Assembly: GCA_002310015.1 (NCBI GenBank)
Contig: DBYQ01000008.1
Span: 1-6,157 of the forward strand
Length of the DNA stretch: 6,157 nucleotides
Reading direction: 5' to 3'
Source: Bacteroidales bacterium UBA1182
Lineage (GTDB): Bacteria > Bacteroidota > Bacteroidia > Bacteroidales > Bacteroidaceae
The notes under the pieces are model-generated. The model was not told the DNA's origin and ran no database searches. It saw only the letters and a program-made list of their open reading frames with translations. This document shows positions 1-4,625 of this stretch, piece by piece; position 1 is the stretch's first letter; each line of letters begins with the position of its first letter. The translations under genes and the position numbers were made by a program.

Positions 1-1
1 A

Positions 2-436
2 CCAATACTTGGAGATTTCCTCTATGAGGCAATCTTCATCCCCGAAGGTGTTGCCGCACCTCCCAGGAGTATTCTCGATGATGAGAACCTGCAGGTCTAT
101 ATCCGCAATTTCGGCCAGATGCACGATGATCGTTGCCTGGTAGCAGAGGTAGGGGATAAGATAGTAGGTGCTATCTGGAGCCGCATCATGAACGACTACG
201 GCCATATAGCCGATGATGTCCCTTCAATTGCAATCTCCCTGTATAAGGAATACCGGAACCTGGGTATAGGCACAGATATGCTCCGGCAGATGCTGGAACT
301 CCTCAAAGCCGATGGGTATAAGAGCGTCTCCCTCTCCGTTCAGAAAGCAAACTATGCCATGCGTATGTACCAGAAAGCCGGCTTCCATATAATATCCGAT
401 GATGGCGAAGAGGCCTTGATGCAATGCATTCTTTGA
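2..436 (+). CDS. GNAT-family N-acetyltransferase, 5' end outside the window
   Basis: The frame is open from base 2, so the gene begins upstream and an internal ATG at 119 should not be taken as its start. The 144 visible residues begin PILGDFLYEAIFIPEGV, a typical N-terminal stretch of small Bacteroidales GNAT enzymes, so probably only about 10-15 residues are missing. The acetyl-CoA binding motif A is seen as YKEYRNLGIGTDML (R-x-x-G-x-G type), preceded by the beta strand SIAISL. Motif B follows as SLSVQKANYAMRMYQKAGF, with the usual Asn and the Tyr-x-K-x-G-F ending. The family transfers an acetyl group from acetyl-CoA to an amine or peptide N-terminus in the cytoplasm; the substrate cannot be read from the sequence. 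Stop TGA is at 434-436. No clear terminator follows, and the next gene has its own promoter-like signal. Confidence 0.93.
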   Translation, partial: PILGDFLYEAIFIPEGVAAPPRSILDDENLQVYIRNFGQMHDDRCLVAEVGDKIVGAIWSRIMNDYGHIADDVPSIAISLYKEYRNLGIGTDMLRQMLELLKADGYKSVSLSVQKANYAMRMYQKAGFHIISDDGEEALMQCIL

Positions 437-640
437 GGCCGATTCCCTCACACCCCGCATCCCGCCATCCGGCACGCAGAACCTGTGTATATGGCCAGGT
501 TAGCAGAAAACTGCAAATGACTTGTTGGATAATCTTTGGTGTCTTTGTGGTATAGCCGCTATCAACCTGAATCGGACCAAAATCGCCCGCTTTCAGATGA
601 GTTACGTACACAACATATCTCTCGTATCAGTACAAATACC

Positions 641-648
641 TATATTTG
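641..648 (+). promoter_or_regulatory. Candidate Bacteroidetes -7 promoter element for the Cys-rich gene
   Basis: TATATTTG matches the Bacteroidetes -7 consensus TAnnTTTG and lies 28 bases before the ATG at 677. No convincing TTG/TTTG -33 box is seen 19-21 bases upstream, so the call rests on the -7 element alone. Confidence 0.4.
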
Positions 649-676
649 GCTTCGTTAAACCAACTTACGCCTCAGT

Positions 677-1048
677 ATGGATTATAAAGAAGAAGCAATA
701 GAATGCGTCAAGGATTGTGTCCTCCCGTTACACAAGCAGATCTACGCCAAGTATAACGGCGATTTTGACAGGATTTACTCCGAAGGATACAACAGCCGTT
801 CCTATCAGGGCAGGGTCATCACGCCAGGCCTGAAATATGAACTTAGTTATCTGGAATGCTCGTGTCCCAAGGTAAAATGTGGACTCCGCACCAATCCCGA
901 GCAATGCGAGTGCTCCCGTCAGAGTATTCTCTACATTCTCTCCCAGCTTGAGCCAGCCAGCCAGTTCCAAGTCCGGATTGTGAACACCATACTCCGAGGT
1001 GGTGACCGCTGCACCTTTAGGATAACAAGGCGTGCCGGAGCACAATAG
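677..1048 (+). CDS. Small Cys-rich protein, DUF6144/V4R-like
   Basis: This is a 123-residue soluble protein without signal peptide or membrane segment. The core has Cys61-Ser-Cys63-Pro, Cys68, then Cys77-Glu-Cys79, followed by a helix and the ending ILRGGDRCTFRI (residues 105-116). The pattern of a CxCP turn, a CxC about 15 residues later and a C-terminal G-x-D-x-C-x-F-x-I strand is what I recall from DUF6144 and related V4R-like proteins of anaerobes, which may bind a metal or a small ligand; this is recognition from memory, not a search. At 123 residues it is shorter than the roughly 180-200 I expect for that family, mostly missing N-terminal sequence. ATG 677 is the first possible start, since a TAA lies in frame at 656. 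The last codons (GGA GCA CAA TAG) run into a palindromic repeat, so the natural end was probably near FRITRR. Function unknown. Confidence 0.75.
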   Translation: MDYKEEAIECVKDCVLPLHKQIYAKYNGDFDRIYSEGYNSRSYQGRVITPGLKYELSYLECSCPKVKCGLRTNPEQCECSRQSILYILSQLEPASQFQVRIVNTILRGGDRCTFRITRRAGAQ

Positions 1049-1065
1049 TATCGCTTCCCTGTGCC
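1040..1065 (+). repeat. Palindromic repeat copy A (T subtype)
   Basis: Left arm GCACA and right arm TGTGC pair over 5 bases around the core ATAGTATCGCTTCCC. It is a diverged member of the eight-copy family: the core has TCGC where others have TCAG. It overlaps the end of the Cys-rich gene, whose TAG stop (1046-1048) lies inside the repeat. Copy B follows 3 bases later. Confidence 0.75.
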
Positions 1066-1068
1066 ATA

Positions 1069-1094
1069 GCACAAAAGGATCAGTTCCCTGTGCC
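1069..1094 (+). repeat. Palindromic repeat copy B (G subtype)
   Basis: Arms GCACA and TGTGC flank the core AAAGGATCAGTTCCC. It lies in tandem with copy A in the same orientation. In both A and B the arm pair is G..C where other copies have A..T, a compensatory change that keeps the stem. Confidence 0.85.
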
Positions 1095-1167
1095 GTTACT
1101 TTGCGATGGGATCGCTGCAGAACTTCTTCCGTCCGCAGTTTATGCCATCGGTTCCGTCCCGTAACCA

Positions 1168-1251
1168 TCACCTTTCACGAAAGCTGATGATTACGGGGCG
1201 GCTGATAAATGGCCGCACCTCATTCAGAAACAGTTCTGACATAAAAAAAGA
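1168..1251. repeat. Long direct repeat, copy 1 (84 bp)
   Basis: It matches 2179-2263 in the same orientation at about 80 percent with one single-base indel. The first ~57 bases, including AGCTGATGATT and CTGATAAATGGCCG, are the best conserved, together with the terminal CATAAAAAAAGA. On the minus strand it begins at the T-run of the terminator of the outer-membrane gene and continues away from that gene. A 21-codon minus frame reading LFLNEVRPFIS and ending in TGA crosses it, but I do not regard it as a gene. Confidence 0.75.
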
Positions 1252-1279
1252 TGGGCAGTGAATAGCATTCTGCCCATCT
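1243..1279 (-). terminator. Intrinsic terminator of the outer-membrane barrel gene
   Basis: A perfect 10-bp stem (AGATGGGCAG at 1249-1258 with CTGCCCATCT at 1270-1279) has an 11-base loop. On the minus strand it is followed by seven T residues. It starts 6 bases after the stop codon at 1285. On the plus strand the stem is followed by CTTTTTTAT, so it may stop transcription in both directions and protect against readthrough from the Cys-rich gene. Confidence 0.92.
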
Positions 1280-1284
1280 CTTTT

Positions 1285-1992
1285 TTATAGTCTTAACTTC
1301 TTGTGTCGTTTTTTTCCGAAATCAAGTGGGAGTATCCAACCAATTTTCAAAGATACGGTCGAAAGGTTGGCTTTTGGAACACCTGTACCCGTTTTGAACA
1401 AGCTGTTAATCTGAGCGCCGACTTCATCCTCAATATAGATATTGGCTAATCTGAAACCAAATACCCAATGTCCGTACCACTGCAAGTTGTTGGTCTTATA
1501 GTCTAGAGTCTGCAATGATGAATCAAATGAATAACGCATGTTGAAACCTGCGCCAAAGTAAAAGCCGAAAGCCTCTTGGCGGTTACCGTGATACATAAAT
1601 GTCACAGGTATGTTAACAACAGATTGGCGGAATGAGAAATCTGACCCAAAAGGGTTAATCTGATCAATTACGAATGATTTGTTCAGTTCATATGAAAGAC
1701 CGGTTCTGAGCCCCCAGGCGTTTTTGTTGAATTGGGCTCTGAAACCTGCATTCCAACCTATGCCATTGCCAGTTGAAACATGGGTATCAGGATAAAAGAT
1801 ACCTGCTGTGGTATAACCTAAGTTTACAGAGAACTCAAAAGGCTGATAGTAACGATAATCTCCCTTATGGCTAGAACCTGGTTCAAGGACTATTTCACAT
1901 TCAGCTCCTCCTTTTGAGACAGCATCTACAGTCTGGGCATTAACAAAGGAACATGCCGTCATTAATGCAATTAGTAACAAGGGTTTTCTCAT
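1285..1992 (-). CDS. Outer-membrane beta-barrel protein (PorT-like), secreted
   Basis: The 235-residue product starts MRKPLLLIALMTACSFVNAQ, a signal peptide with a probable signal peptidase I site after Ala19. ATG 1992 is preferred over an in-frame TTG at 2037, which lies within the promoter -7 element. The mature part alternates short amphipathic strands rich in Gly and aromatics: FSVNLGYTTAGIFY, IGWNAGFRAQFN, WGLRTGLSYEL, VVNIPVTFMYH, FGFYFGAGFNMRYSF, WYGHWVFGFRLANIYIEDE and VSLKIGWILPL. This pattern fits an 8-stranded-type outer-membrane barrel of the Bacteroidetes PorT/OMP_b-brl kind. The end is unusually basic (FGKKRHKKLRL) beyond the last strand. Cys14 in LMTAC could be read as a weak lipobox, but the NAQ cleavage site is more typical. 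It is monocistronic, with its own promoter and terminator. The ligand or role cannot be inferred. Confidence 0.87.
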   Translation of the reverse strand: MRKPLLLIALMTACSFVNAQTVDAVSKGGAECEIVLEPGSSHKGDYRYYQPFEFSVNLGYTTAGIFYPDTHVSTGNGIGWNAGFRAQFNKNAWGLRTGLSYELNKSFVIDQINPFGSDFSFRQSVVNIPVTFMYHGNRQEAFGFYFGAGFNMRYSFDSSLQTLDYKTNNLQWYGHWVFGFRLANIYIEDEVGAQINSLFKTGTGVPKANLSTVSLKIGWILPLDFGKKRHKKLRL

Positions 1993-2034
1993 ATAAAAAA
2001 CAGTTTTAAAGTTGGTGATGGTCTTTTTGTTGAA

Positions 2035-2042
2035 CAAAAATA
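2035..2042 (-). promoter_or_regulatory. Candidate -7 promoter element for the outer-membrane gene
   Basis: On the minus strand TATTTTTG fits TAnnTTTG exactly, 42 bases before the ATG at 1992. The -33 position has no TTG, so strength or an activator requirement is uncertain. Confidence 0.5.
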
Positions 2043-2118
2043 GGAATGTACCTAATCTGTCACGTTATCATCTGCGTTAAACAGAGTGTATCTTATTCAA
2101 AATTGTCAAATAGCGTGA

Positions 2119-2147
2119 CTGATATAACAAGGCTTAACTTATATCAG
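2119..2147. promoter_or_regulatory. Perfect 9-bp inverted repeat upstream of the outer-membrane gene
   Basis: CTGATATAA (2119-2127) and TTATATCAG (2139-2147) are exact reverse complements separated by 11 bases. It is AT-rich with no adjacent T-run, so a regulator binding site is more likely than a terminator. It lies about 77 bases upstream of the -7 element at 2035-2042. Confidence 0.45.
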
Positions 2148-2168
2148 ATAGTTCATTAACAACTATAT

Positions 2169-2178
2169 TAAGTACTTA
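2169..2178. other. 10-bp perfect palindrome at the edge of the direct repeat
   Basis: TAAGTACTTA is fully self-complementary and ends exactly where direct-repeat copy 2 begins at 2179. It may be an operator half or chance AT-rich sequence. Confidence 0.3.
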
Positions 2179-2263
2179 TCACCTTTCCCGTAAGCTGATG
2201 ATTGCAGGGCGTTCTGATAAATGGCCGTACCTCACTGAGGAACCTAATGCACATAAAAAAAGA
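2179..2263. repeat. Long direct repeat, copy 2 (85 bp)
   Basis: This is the second copy of the element at 1168-1251, in the same orientation, with one extra base near 2212. Its right end, CATAAAAAAAGA, again forms the T-run of a minus-strand terminator-like hairpin (2265-2288). The two copies bracket the outer-membrane gene, with a start-to-start distance of 1011 bases. Confidence 0.75.
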
Positions 2264-2288
2264 ACAGGGTAGCATCGCTGCCTCCCTG
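2255..2288 (-). terminator. Terminator-like hairpin without an upstream protein gene
   Basis: On the minus strand CAGGG pairs with CCCTG. Inside, after one A-A mismatch, GGCA pairs with TGCT including a wobble, with a GCGA loop. TTCTTTTTTT follows. No protein gene precedes it on this strand, so it probably ends the candidate small RNA. Confidence 0.65.
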
Positions 2289-2347
2289 AACCCCGAAAAT
2301 CGGTGTTCCGATGAACCGGTCACAACCAATCTTCTCTCCTTGTTTGC
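2255..2347 (-). ncRNA. Candidate small RNA or orphan leader, about 90 nt
   Basis: The minus strand has a close match to a Bacteroidetes promoter at 2353-2383, and a hairpin followed by TTCTTTTTTT ends at 2255. Expected transcription from about 2347 to 2255 gives a roughly 90-nt RNA with no long reading frame beginning at ATG. Internal stems are visible, for example TCGG-AACA-CCGA around 2298-2309. Close to the expected start, CATCGC (2351-2346) is complementary to GCGATG within the terminator apex (2277-2272), which could form an alternative fold if it is transcribed. A frame beginning at GTG and reading GSSEHRFSGFREAAML crosses the unit and could instead be a decayed coding repeat. No match to a named RNA family is claimed. 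Confidence 0.42.
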
Positions 2348-2352
2348 GATGT

Positions 2353-2383
2353 CAAAGGTAATTCATTGTCGCCTAAATACCAA
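2353..2383 (-). promoter_or_regulatory. Bacteroidetes-type promoter driving the candidate small RNA
   Basis: On the minus strand TTG (2383-2381) is followed after 20 bases by TACCTTTG (2360-2353), matching TTG-N19-21-TAnnTTTG. It is one of the two complete promoters in the window and it points into a region without a protein gene. Confidence 0.65.
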
Positions 2384-2396
2384 CAACATAATTCCT

Positions 2397-2432
2397 AAAA
2401 ACAAGAATGAGCAGGCCATCCCGCCTGCTCAT
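2397..2432 (-). terminator. Orphan intrinsic terminator upstream of the small-RNA promoter
   Basis: A perfect 9-bp stem (ATGAGCAGG and CCTGCTCAT) with an 8-base loop is followed on the minus strand by TCTTGTTTTTA. No coding region ends just before it on that strand, so it may be the leftover end of a lost gene or an insulator. The plus strand lacks a T-run after the stem. Confidence 0.7.
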
Positions 2433-2482
2433 CCCCACCATAAAGGTGTCAATGTATATACGACTCCGGTATCGATGTTTCA

Positions 2483-2507
2483 ACACAGAAGTATCAGTTC
2501 CCTGTGT
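2483..2507 (+). repeat. Palindromic repeat copy C (T subtype)
   Basis: ACACAG and CTGTGT pair over 6 bases around the core AAGTATCAGTTCC. It lies 6 bases before the 33-bp tandem repeat array, which separates it from copy D. Confidence 0.88.
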
Positions 2508-2513
2508 CACATC

Positions 2514-2598
2514 TTGATAAAACCGAGACGAAAAACTACCGGATATTTGATAAAACCGAGATGAATATTTAGCTGATATTTGATAAAACCGAGACGAA
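2514..2598. repeat. 33-bp tandem repeat, three units
   Basis: TTGATAAAACCGAGACGAA starts at 2514 and 2580, with a one-base variant (GAGATGAA) at 2547, giving an exact 33-base period. Each unit has 19 conserved bases and a variable 14-base remainder that ends GATAT in the first two units. The third unit is followed by unrelated sequence. The period is a multiple of three, so each frame shows an 11-residue repeat (for example DKTET-KNYRIF), but stops interrupt it. It sits between palindromic copies C and D. Confidence 0.85.
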
Positions 2599-2621
2599 TG
2601 GCATAGAAATAACGCTTTCCT

Positions 2622-2648
2622 GACACAAAAGGATCAGTTCCCTGTGCC
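2622..2648 (+). repeat. Palindromic repeat copy D (G subtype)
   Basis: GACACA and TGTGCC flank the core AAAGGATCAGTTCCC. The arms pair over only about 4-5 bases, with one A-C mismatch on this strand that would be a G-U wobble on the other. No gene borders it. The following stretch to 2700 holds only a weak 6-bp inverted repeat (TTATGT at 2660, ACATAA at 2674). Confidence 0.82.
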
Positions 2649-2703
2649 ATTAAGAGTTCTTATGTTGTTGACCACATAACAAGTCTTAATCAAATTAGTG
2701 TTC

Positions 2704-2733
2704 TTTGTCGTATCTATAGTTTTCCTATTTTTG
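2704..2733 (+). promoter_or_regulatory. Promoter of the lipoprotein gene
   Basis: TTTG (2704-2707) and TATTTTTG (2726-2733) match both Bacteroidetes promoter boxes with an 18-base gap, one base shorter than the usual 19-21. Transcription would start near 2738-2740, leaving a leader of about 35 bases before the ATG at 2774. Confidence 0.62.
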
Positions 2734-2773
2734 CAAATATATATTAGGTTTACACATTTGCTTGATGTGATAA

Positions 2774-3541
2774 ATGAAAAGGATTATTTGTATTGTCATA
2801 TTCGTAATCACCATATTGTCTGCTTGCAATCCTCAGAAGCTGAGTGATGATATTGTGACACCGGAAACAATTATTCCAGAACAATCAGTACATATAGACT
2901 CAACCACAGCCGGTGTAGTCTTTTACTATCCTCCTGTTGATTCGGTAGAACTGCGATGCTTTGTACGGCCGGAACCCGACAAAGATCCTAATGCGGTATT
3001 TTGTTGTGCCGCAGCATTTACCCTGGATTATGATACAATTGCAGATCACAAAAGAATATGCAGTTCACATGTAACAGGTGGAGTGTATAATAAAAAGCCT
3101 CAAACTAGCCGTTATACCGGTGCTTTTGTAGCATACAATGGAGAGTGGGGGTTTCTATATGATAAAGATGCCAATCCTTCTGCTTTTGATAATGAATTTC
3201 AAACCGCTGCTCATAATAATGGCGCAGGGGTTGCACAGGAAATGATGATACATCAAGGTGAAAGAGTACCCACAACCCGTCCTGCAGGAAACACCAATCT
3301 GTTCCGGGCATTGTGTGAAAGAGATGGCCGTCTGTGTATAGCCGATGCCACTTCAACCATGCAGTTTGGTGCTTTCATAGAATTGCTGTTAAGTAGCGGG
3401 GTTACAGAAGCCATTTATACAGATATGGGGTATGGCTGGAACTATTCCTGGTTCAGAAAATATTCAGGCGGTCTGGCAACTTATATTCATCGGCAATATC
3501 AGCCAGCTGCAACAAACTGGCTGGTATTCTATTCTAAATGA
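2774..3541 (+). CDS. Lipoprotein, phosphodiester-glycosidase-like (NAGPA/DUF2233-related)
   Basis: This 255-residue protein begins with a lipoprotein signal, MKRIICIVIFVITILSAC, with lipobox L-S-A-Cys18; it should be lipidated and anchored in an envelope membrane. Residues 50-255 resemble the NAGPA/DUF2233 fold. Visible elements are FCCAAAFTLDY (76-86), TGAFVAYNGEWGFLYD (115-130), QEMMIHQGE (155-163), RALCERDGRLCIAD (178-191), and the late block GVTEAIYTDMGYGWNYSWF (209-227), corresponding to the family's Gly-rich LDGG-type motif. Known members cleave phosphodiester-linked or alpha-linked sugars, but here the usual N-G-G-F-F segment is replaced by CAAAF and LDGG by TDMG. Catalysis is therefore uncertain and it may be a divergent or non-enzymatic branch. 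Internal cysteines (62, 77, 78, 96, 181, 188) could form disulfides. It is monocistronic with its own promoter; no clear terminator follows. Confidence 0.72.
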   Translation: MKRIICIVIFVITILSACNPQKLSDDIVTPETIIPEQSVHIDSTTAGVVFYYPPVDSVELRCFVRPEPDKDPNAVFCCAAAFTLDYDTIADHKRICSSHVTGGVYNKKPQTSRYTGAFVAYNGEWGFLYDKDANPSAFDNEFQTAAHNNGAGVAQEMMIHQGERVPTTRPAGNTNLFRALCERDGRLCIADATSTMQFGAFIELLLSSGVTEAIYTDMGYGWNYSWFRKYSGGLATYIHRQYQPAATNWLVFYSK

Positions 3542-3634
3542 TACAATATGATGAATCCACGTTTCGGAACAAAATTCAGGATTGTTTTCCCGTTTTGCGG
3601 TTGTATTTGGAGGATGGGGTAGTGTCGGGCATCG

Positions 3635-3661
3635 GACACAGAAGGATCAGTTCCCTGTGTC
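3635..3661 (+). repeat. Palindromic repeat copy E (G subtype)
   Basis: The 7-bp arms GACACAG and CTGTGTC pair perfectly around AAGGATCAGTTCC. It lies between the convergent lipoprotein and flavin-reductase regions. The stop codon of the flavodoxin-like remnant on the minus strand is its terminal TGA (3662-3660). Confidence 0.92.
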
Positions 3662-3776
3662 ACCAGCCTAATCCCTTCAGCCACTTCTCCACTTTGGCTC
3701 TGCCGGTGCGTACTTCGTGGCCGTAGATAGCGAACCCGTCTTTCACCGTAGCCTTTGGCCAAGCTTTCTTTAGGTA
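3660..3776 (-). pseudogene. Remnant of a flavodoxin-like gene, C-terminal part only
   Basis: A 38-codon minus-strand frame reads YLKKAWPKATV, then KDGFAIYGHEV, then RTGRAKVEKWLKGLGW and a stop. The segment G-[FL]-x-[IV]-x-G-x-x-V followed by an amphipathic helix ending in W-L-K is the usual C-terminus of short-chain bacterial flavodoxins. An in-frame TGA (3779-3777) closes it upstream, and there is no start codon. The neighbouring frame just upstream reads NDTEAICVIPKE, which suggests a frameshift in an older, longer gene. Only 20 bases separate it from the stop of the flavin-reductase gene on the same strand, so an ancestral flavoprotein pair is possible. Identification is by eye and moderate. 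Confidence 0.5.
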
Positions 3777-3796
3777 TCACACAGATAGCCTCAGTA

Positions 3797-4363
3797 TCAT
3801 TTCTTAAGTTTCAGTCCATCCTTGAAAGCCTCGCCTACACGTCCGGCAACCAGGTAATAGCCGTGGGTGTAAGGATCAAATGTGATGGCTTTGAGGGCAT
3901 CCACATCAACCTTGCCGTCCTTCATCTTGTCAGCCTCAACCGATGTCTGCAGAACCTTGCCAATAACACCTATGCCGGTCTCATCACTTTGGTATTCAAT
4001 GAACTCACACTCCATAGCTATAGGCAATTCATTGATAACAGGAGCATTGACCAGCTTTGACTTTGTGGCGGTCAGACCGCTGTTCAGGAACTTATCCTTC
4101 TCCTTATGGCCCGACACCACGCCAAAATAATCGGCCTCAACCACATGAGCGGCATCGGCAATATGAATCACAAAACCCCTGGTGCGCTTTATGTTCTCAA
4201 CCGTCTTGTGGGTCTCGGTCAGGTTCAGTGCCACGCGGTCGCGCTCCAACATAGTGCCCCAGGCTGCGTTCATAACATCTATAGAGCCGTCCTCATTGTA
4301 AGTGGCTATAAGCAGAACCGGCATCGGAAATATAGCCTCAGTAGTCTTGATAGGTTGTTTCAT
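3797..4363 (-). CDS. Flavin reductase-like / flavoredoxin-family protein
   Basis: The 188-residue cytoplasmic protein has the FMN-binding split-barrel signature of the flavin reductase family. It shows PMPVLLIATYNEDGSIDVMN then AAWGTM (residues 13-38), where the P-x-P-V-x-L-I-A-T start and the N-A-A-W turn contact FMN in relatives. It then shows THKTVENIKRTRGFVIHI (51-68), the usual helix-strand unit. The end, HGYYLVAGRVGEAFKDG, matches the closing strand of flavoredoxin-like members. These proteins bind FMN and transfer electrons from NAD(P)H or a partner; the partner here is unknown. The length is normal for the family and the frame is intact. An AAGGA stretch (4375-4371), 7 bases before the ATG, is a good Shine-Dalgarno-like site, uncommon in Bacteroidetes. 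The flavodoxin-like remnant directly downstream would be a natural redox partner. Confidence 0.9.
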   Translation of the reverse strand: MKQPIKTTEAIFPMPVLLIATYNEDGSIDVMNAAWGTMLERDRVALNLTETHKTVENIKRTRGFVIHIADAAHVVEADYFGVVSGHKEKDKFLNSGLTATKSKLVNAPVINELPIAMECEFIEYQSDETGIGVIGKVLQTSVEADKMKDGKVDVDALKAITFDPYTHGYYLVAGRVGEAFKDGLKLKK

Positions 4364-4431
4364 AACGTTGTCCTTTATAATAATATTTCTCCTTCAAATG
4401 AATGTTTAATATCCTCTTATGATATATACAG

Positions 4432-4439
4432 CAAAGATA
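4432..4439 (-). promoter_or_regulatory. Candidate -7 promoter element for the flavin-reductase gene
   Basis: On the minus strand TATCTTTG matches TAnnTTTG, 68 bases upstream of the ATG at 4363. There is no clear TTG at the -33 spacing. Confidence 0.5.
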
Positions 4440-4484
4440 ACAAAAGAAATCGTCCGATGCTATCTGTCATATAGAAACAACCTG

Positions 4485-4511
4485 GACACAGAAGTATCAG
4501 TTCCCTGTGTC
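4485..4511 (+). repeat. Palindromic repeat copy F (T subtype)
   Basis: GACACAG and CTGTGTC pair over 7 bases around AAGTATCAGTTCC. It is the only copy between two divergent genes (flavin reductase and ATPase), upstream of both promoter candidates, so here it cannot act as a 3'-end element of either. Confidence 0.92.
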
Positions 4512-4591
4512 AATAATATTTCGGATCCTGTGCTTTTGACTGAAAACTATGAAATAATCAGAACTTATATGATTTTATTATAGTTTTTGAT

Positions 4592-4599
4592 TACATTTG
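4592..4599 (+). promoter_or_regulatory. Candidate -7 promoter element for the ATPase gene
   Basis: TACATTTG fits TAnnTTTG and lies 26 bases before ATG 4626, implying a leader of about 20 bases. An in-frame TTG at 4587 lies upstream of this box, so ATG 4626 is the better start. No strong -33 box is seen. Confidence 0.48.
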
Positions 4600-4625
4600 C
4601 CTCAGAAATAATAGCTGTAATTGCA

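Noticed and set aside
437..456. Possible ninth, decayed palindromic copy just after the acetyltransferase stop (GATTCCCTCACAC).
   Set aside because: Only a short TTCCCT segment resembles the core, and there is no left arm.
303..611. Minus-strand frame of 102 codons overlapping the acetyltransferase 3' end, starting with a plausible-looking VTHLKAGDFGPIQVDSGY.
   Set aside because: Most of it is antisense to a well-supported GNAT gene and the rest lacks a recognisable domain or promoter. The first 50 residues could be a fragment of something, but I cannot support it.
1103..1115. Small perfect hairpin GCGAT-GGG-ATCGC.
   Set aside because: Five base pairs without a T-run or clear context are too weak to call a terminator or regulatory site.
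728..1171. Minus-strand frame of 147 codons.
   Set aside because: It is antisense to the Cys-rich gene and its other part runs through repeats A and B; the peptide composition is not protein-like.
2202..2564. Plus-strand frame of 120 codons through the gene-poor region.
   Set aside because: It crosses the direct repeat, two terminator hairpins, repeat copy C and the tandem array, and has no domain or proper start context.
3785..4343. 12-base direct repeat ATAGCCTCAGTA at 3785-3796 and 4332-4343, just after the stop and just after the start of the flavin-reductase gene.
   Set aside because: About one 12-base match is expected by chance in 6 kb, and no insertion structure accompanies it.
4106..4474. 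Plus-strand frames opposite the flavin-reductase gene.
   Set aside because: They are antisense shadows of an intact, motif-supported gene and cover its promoter.
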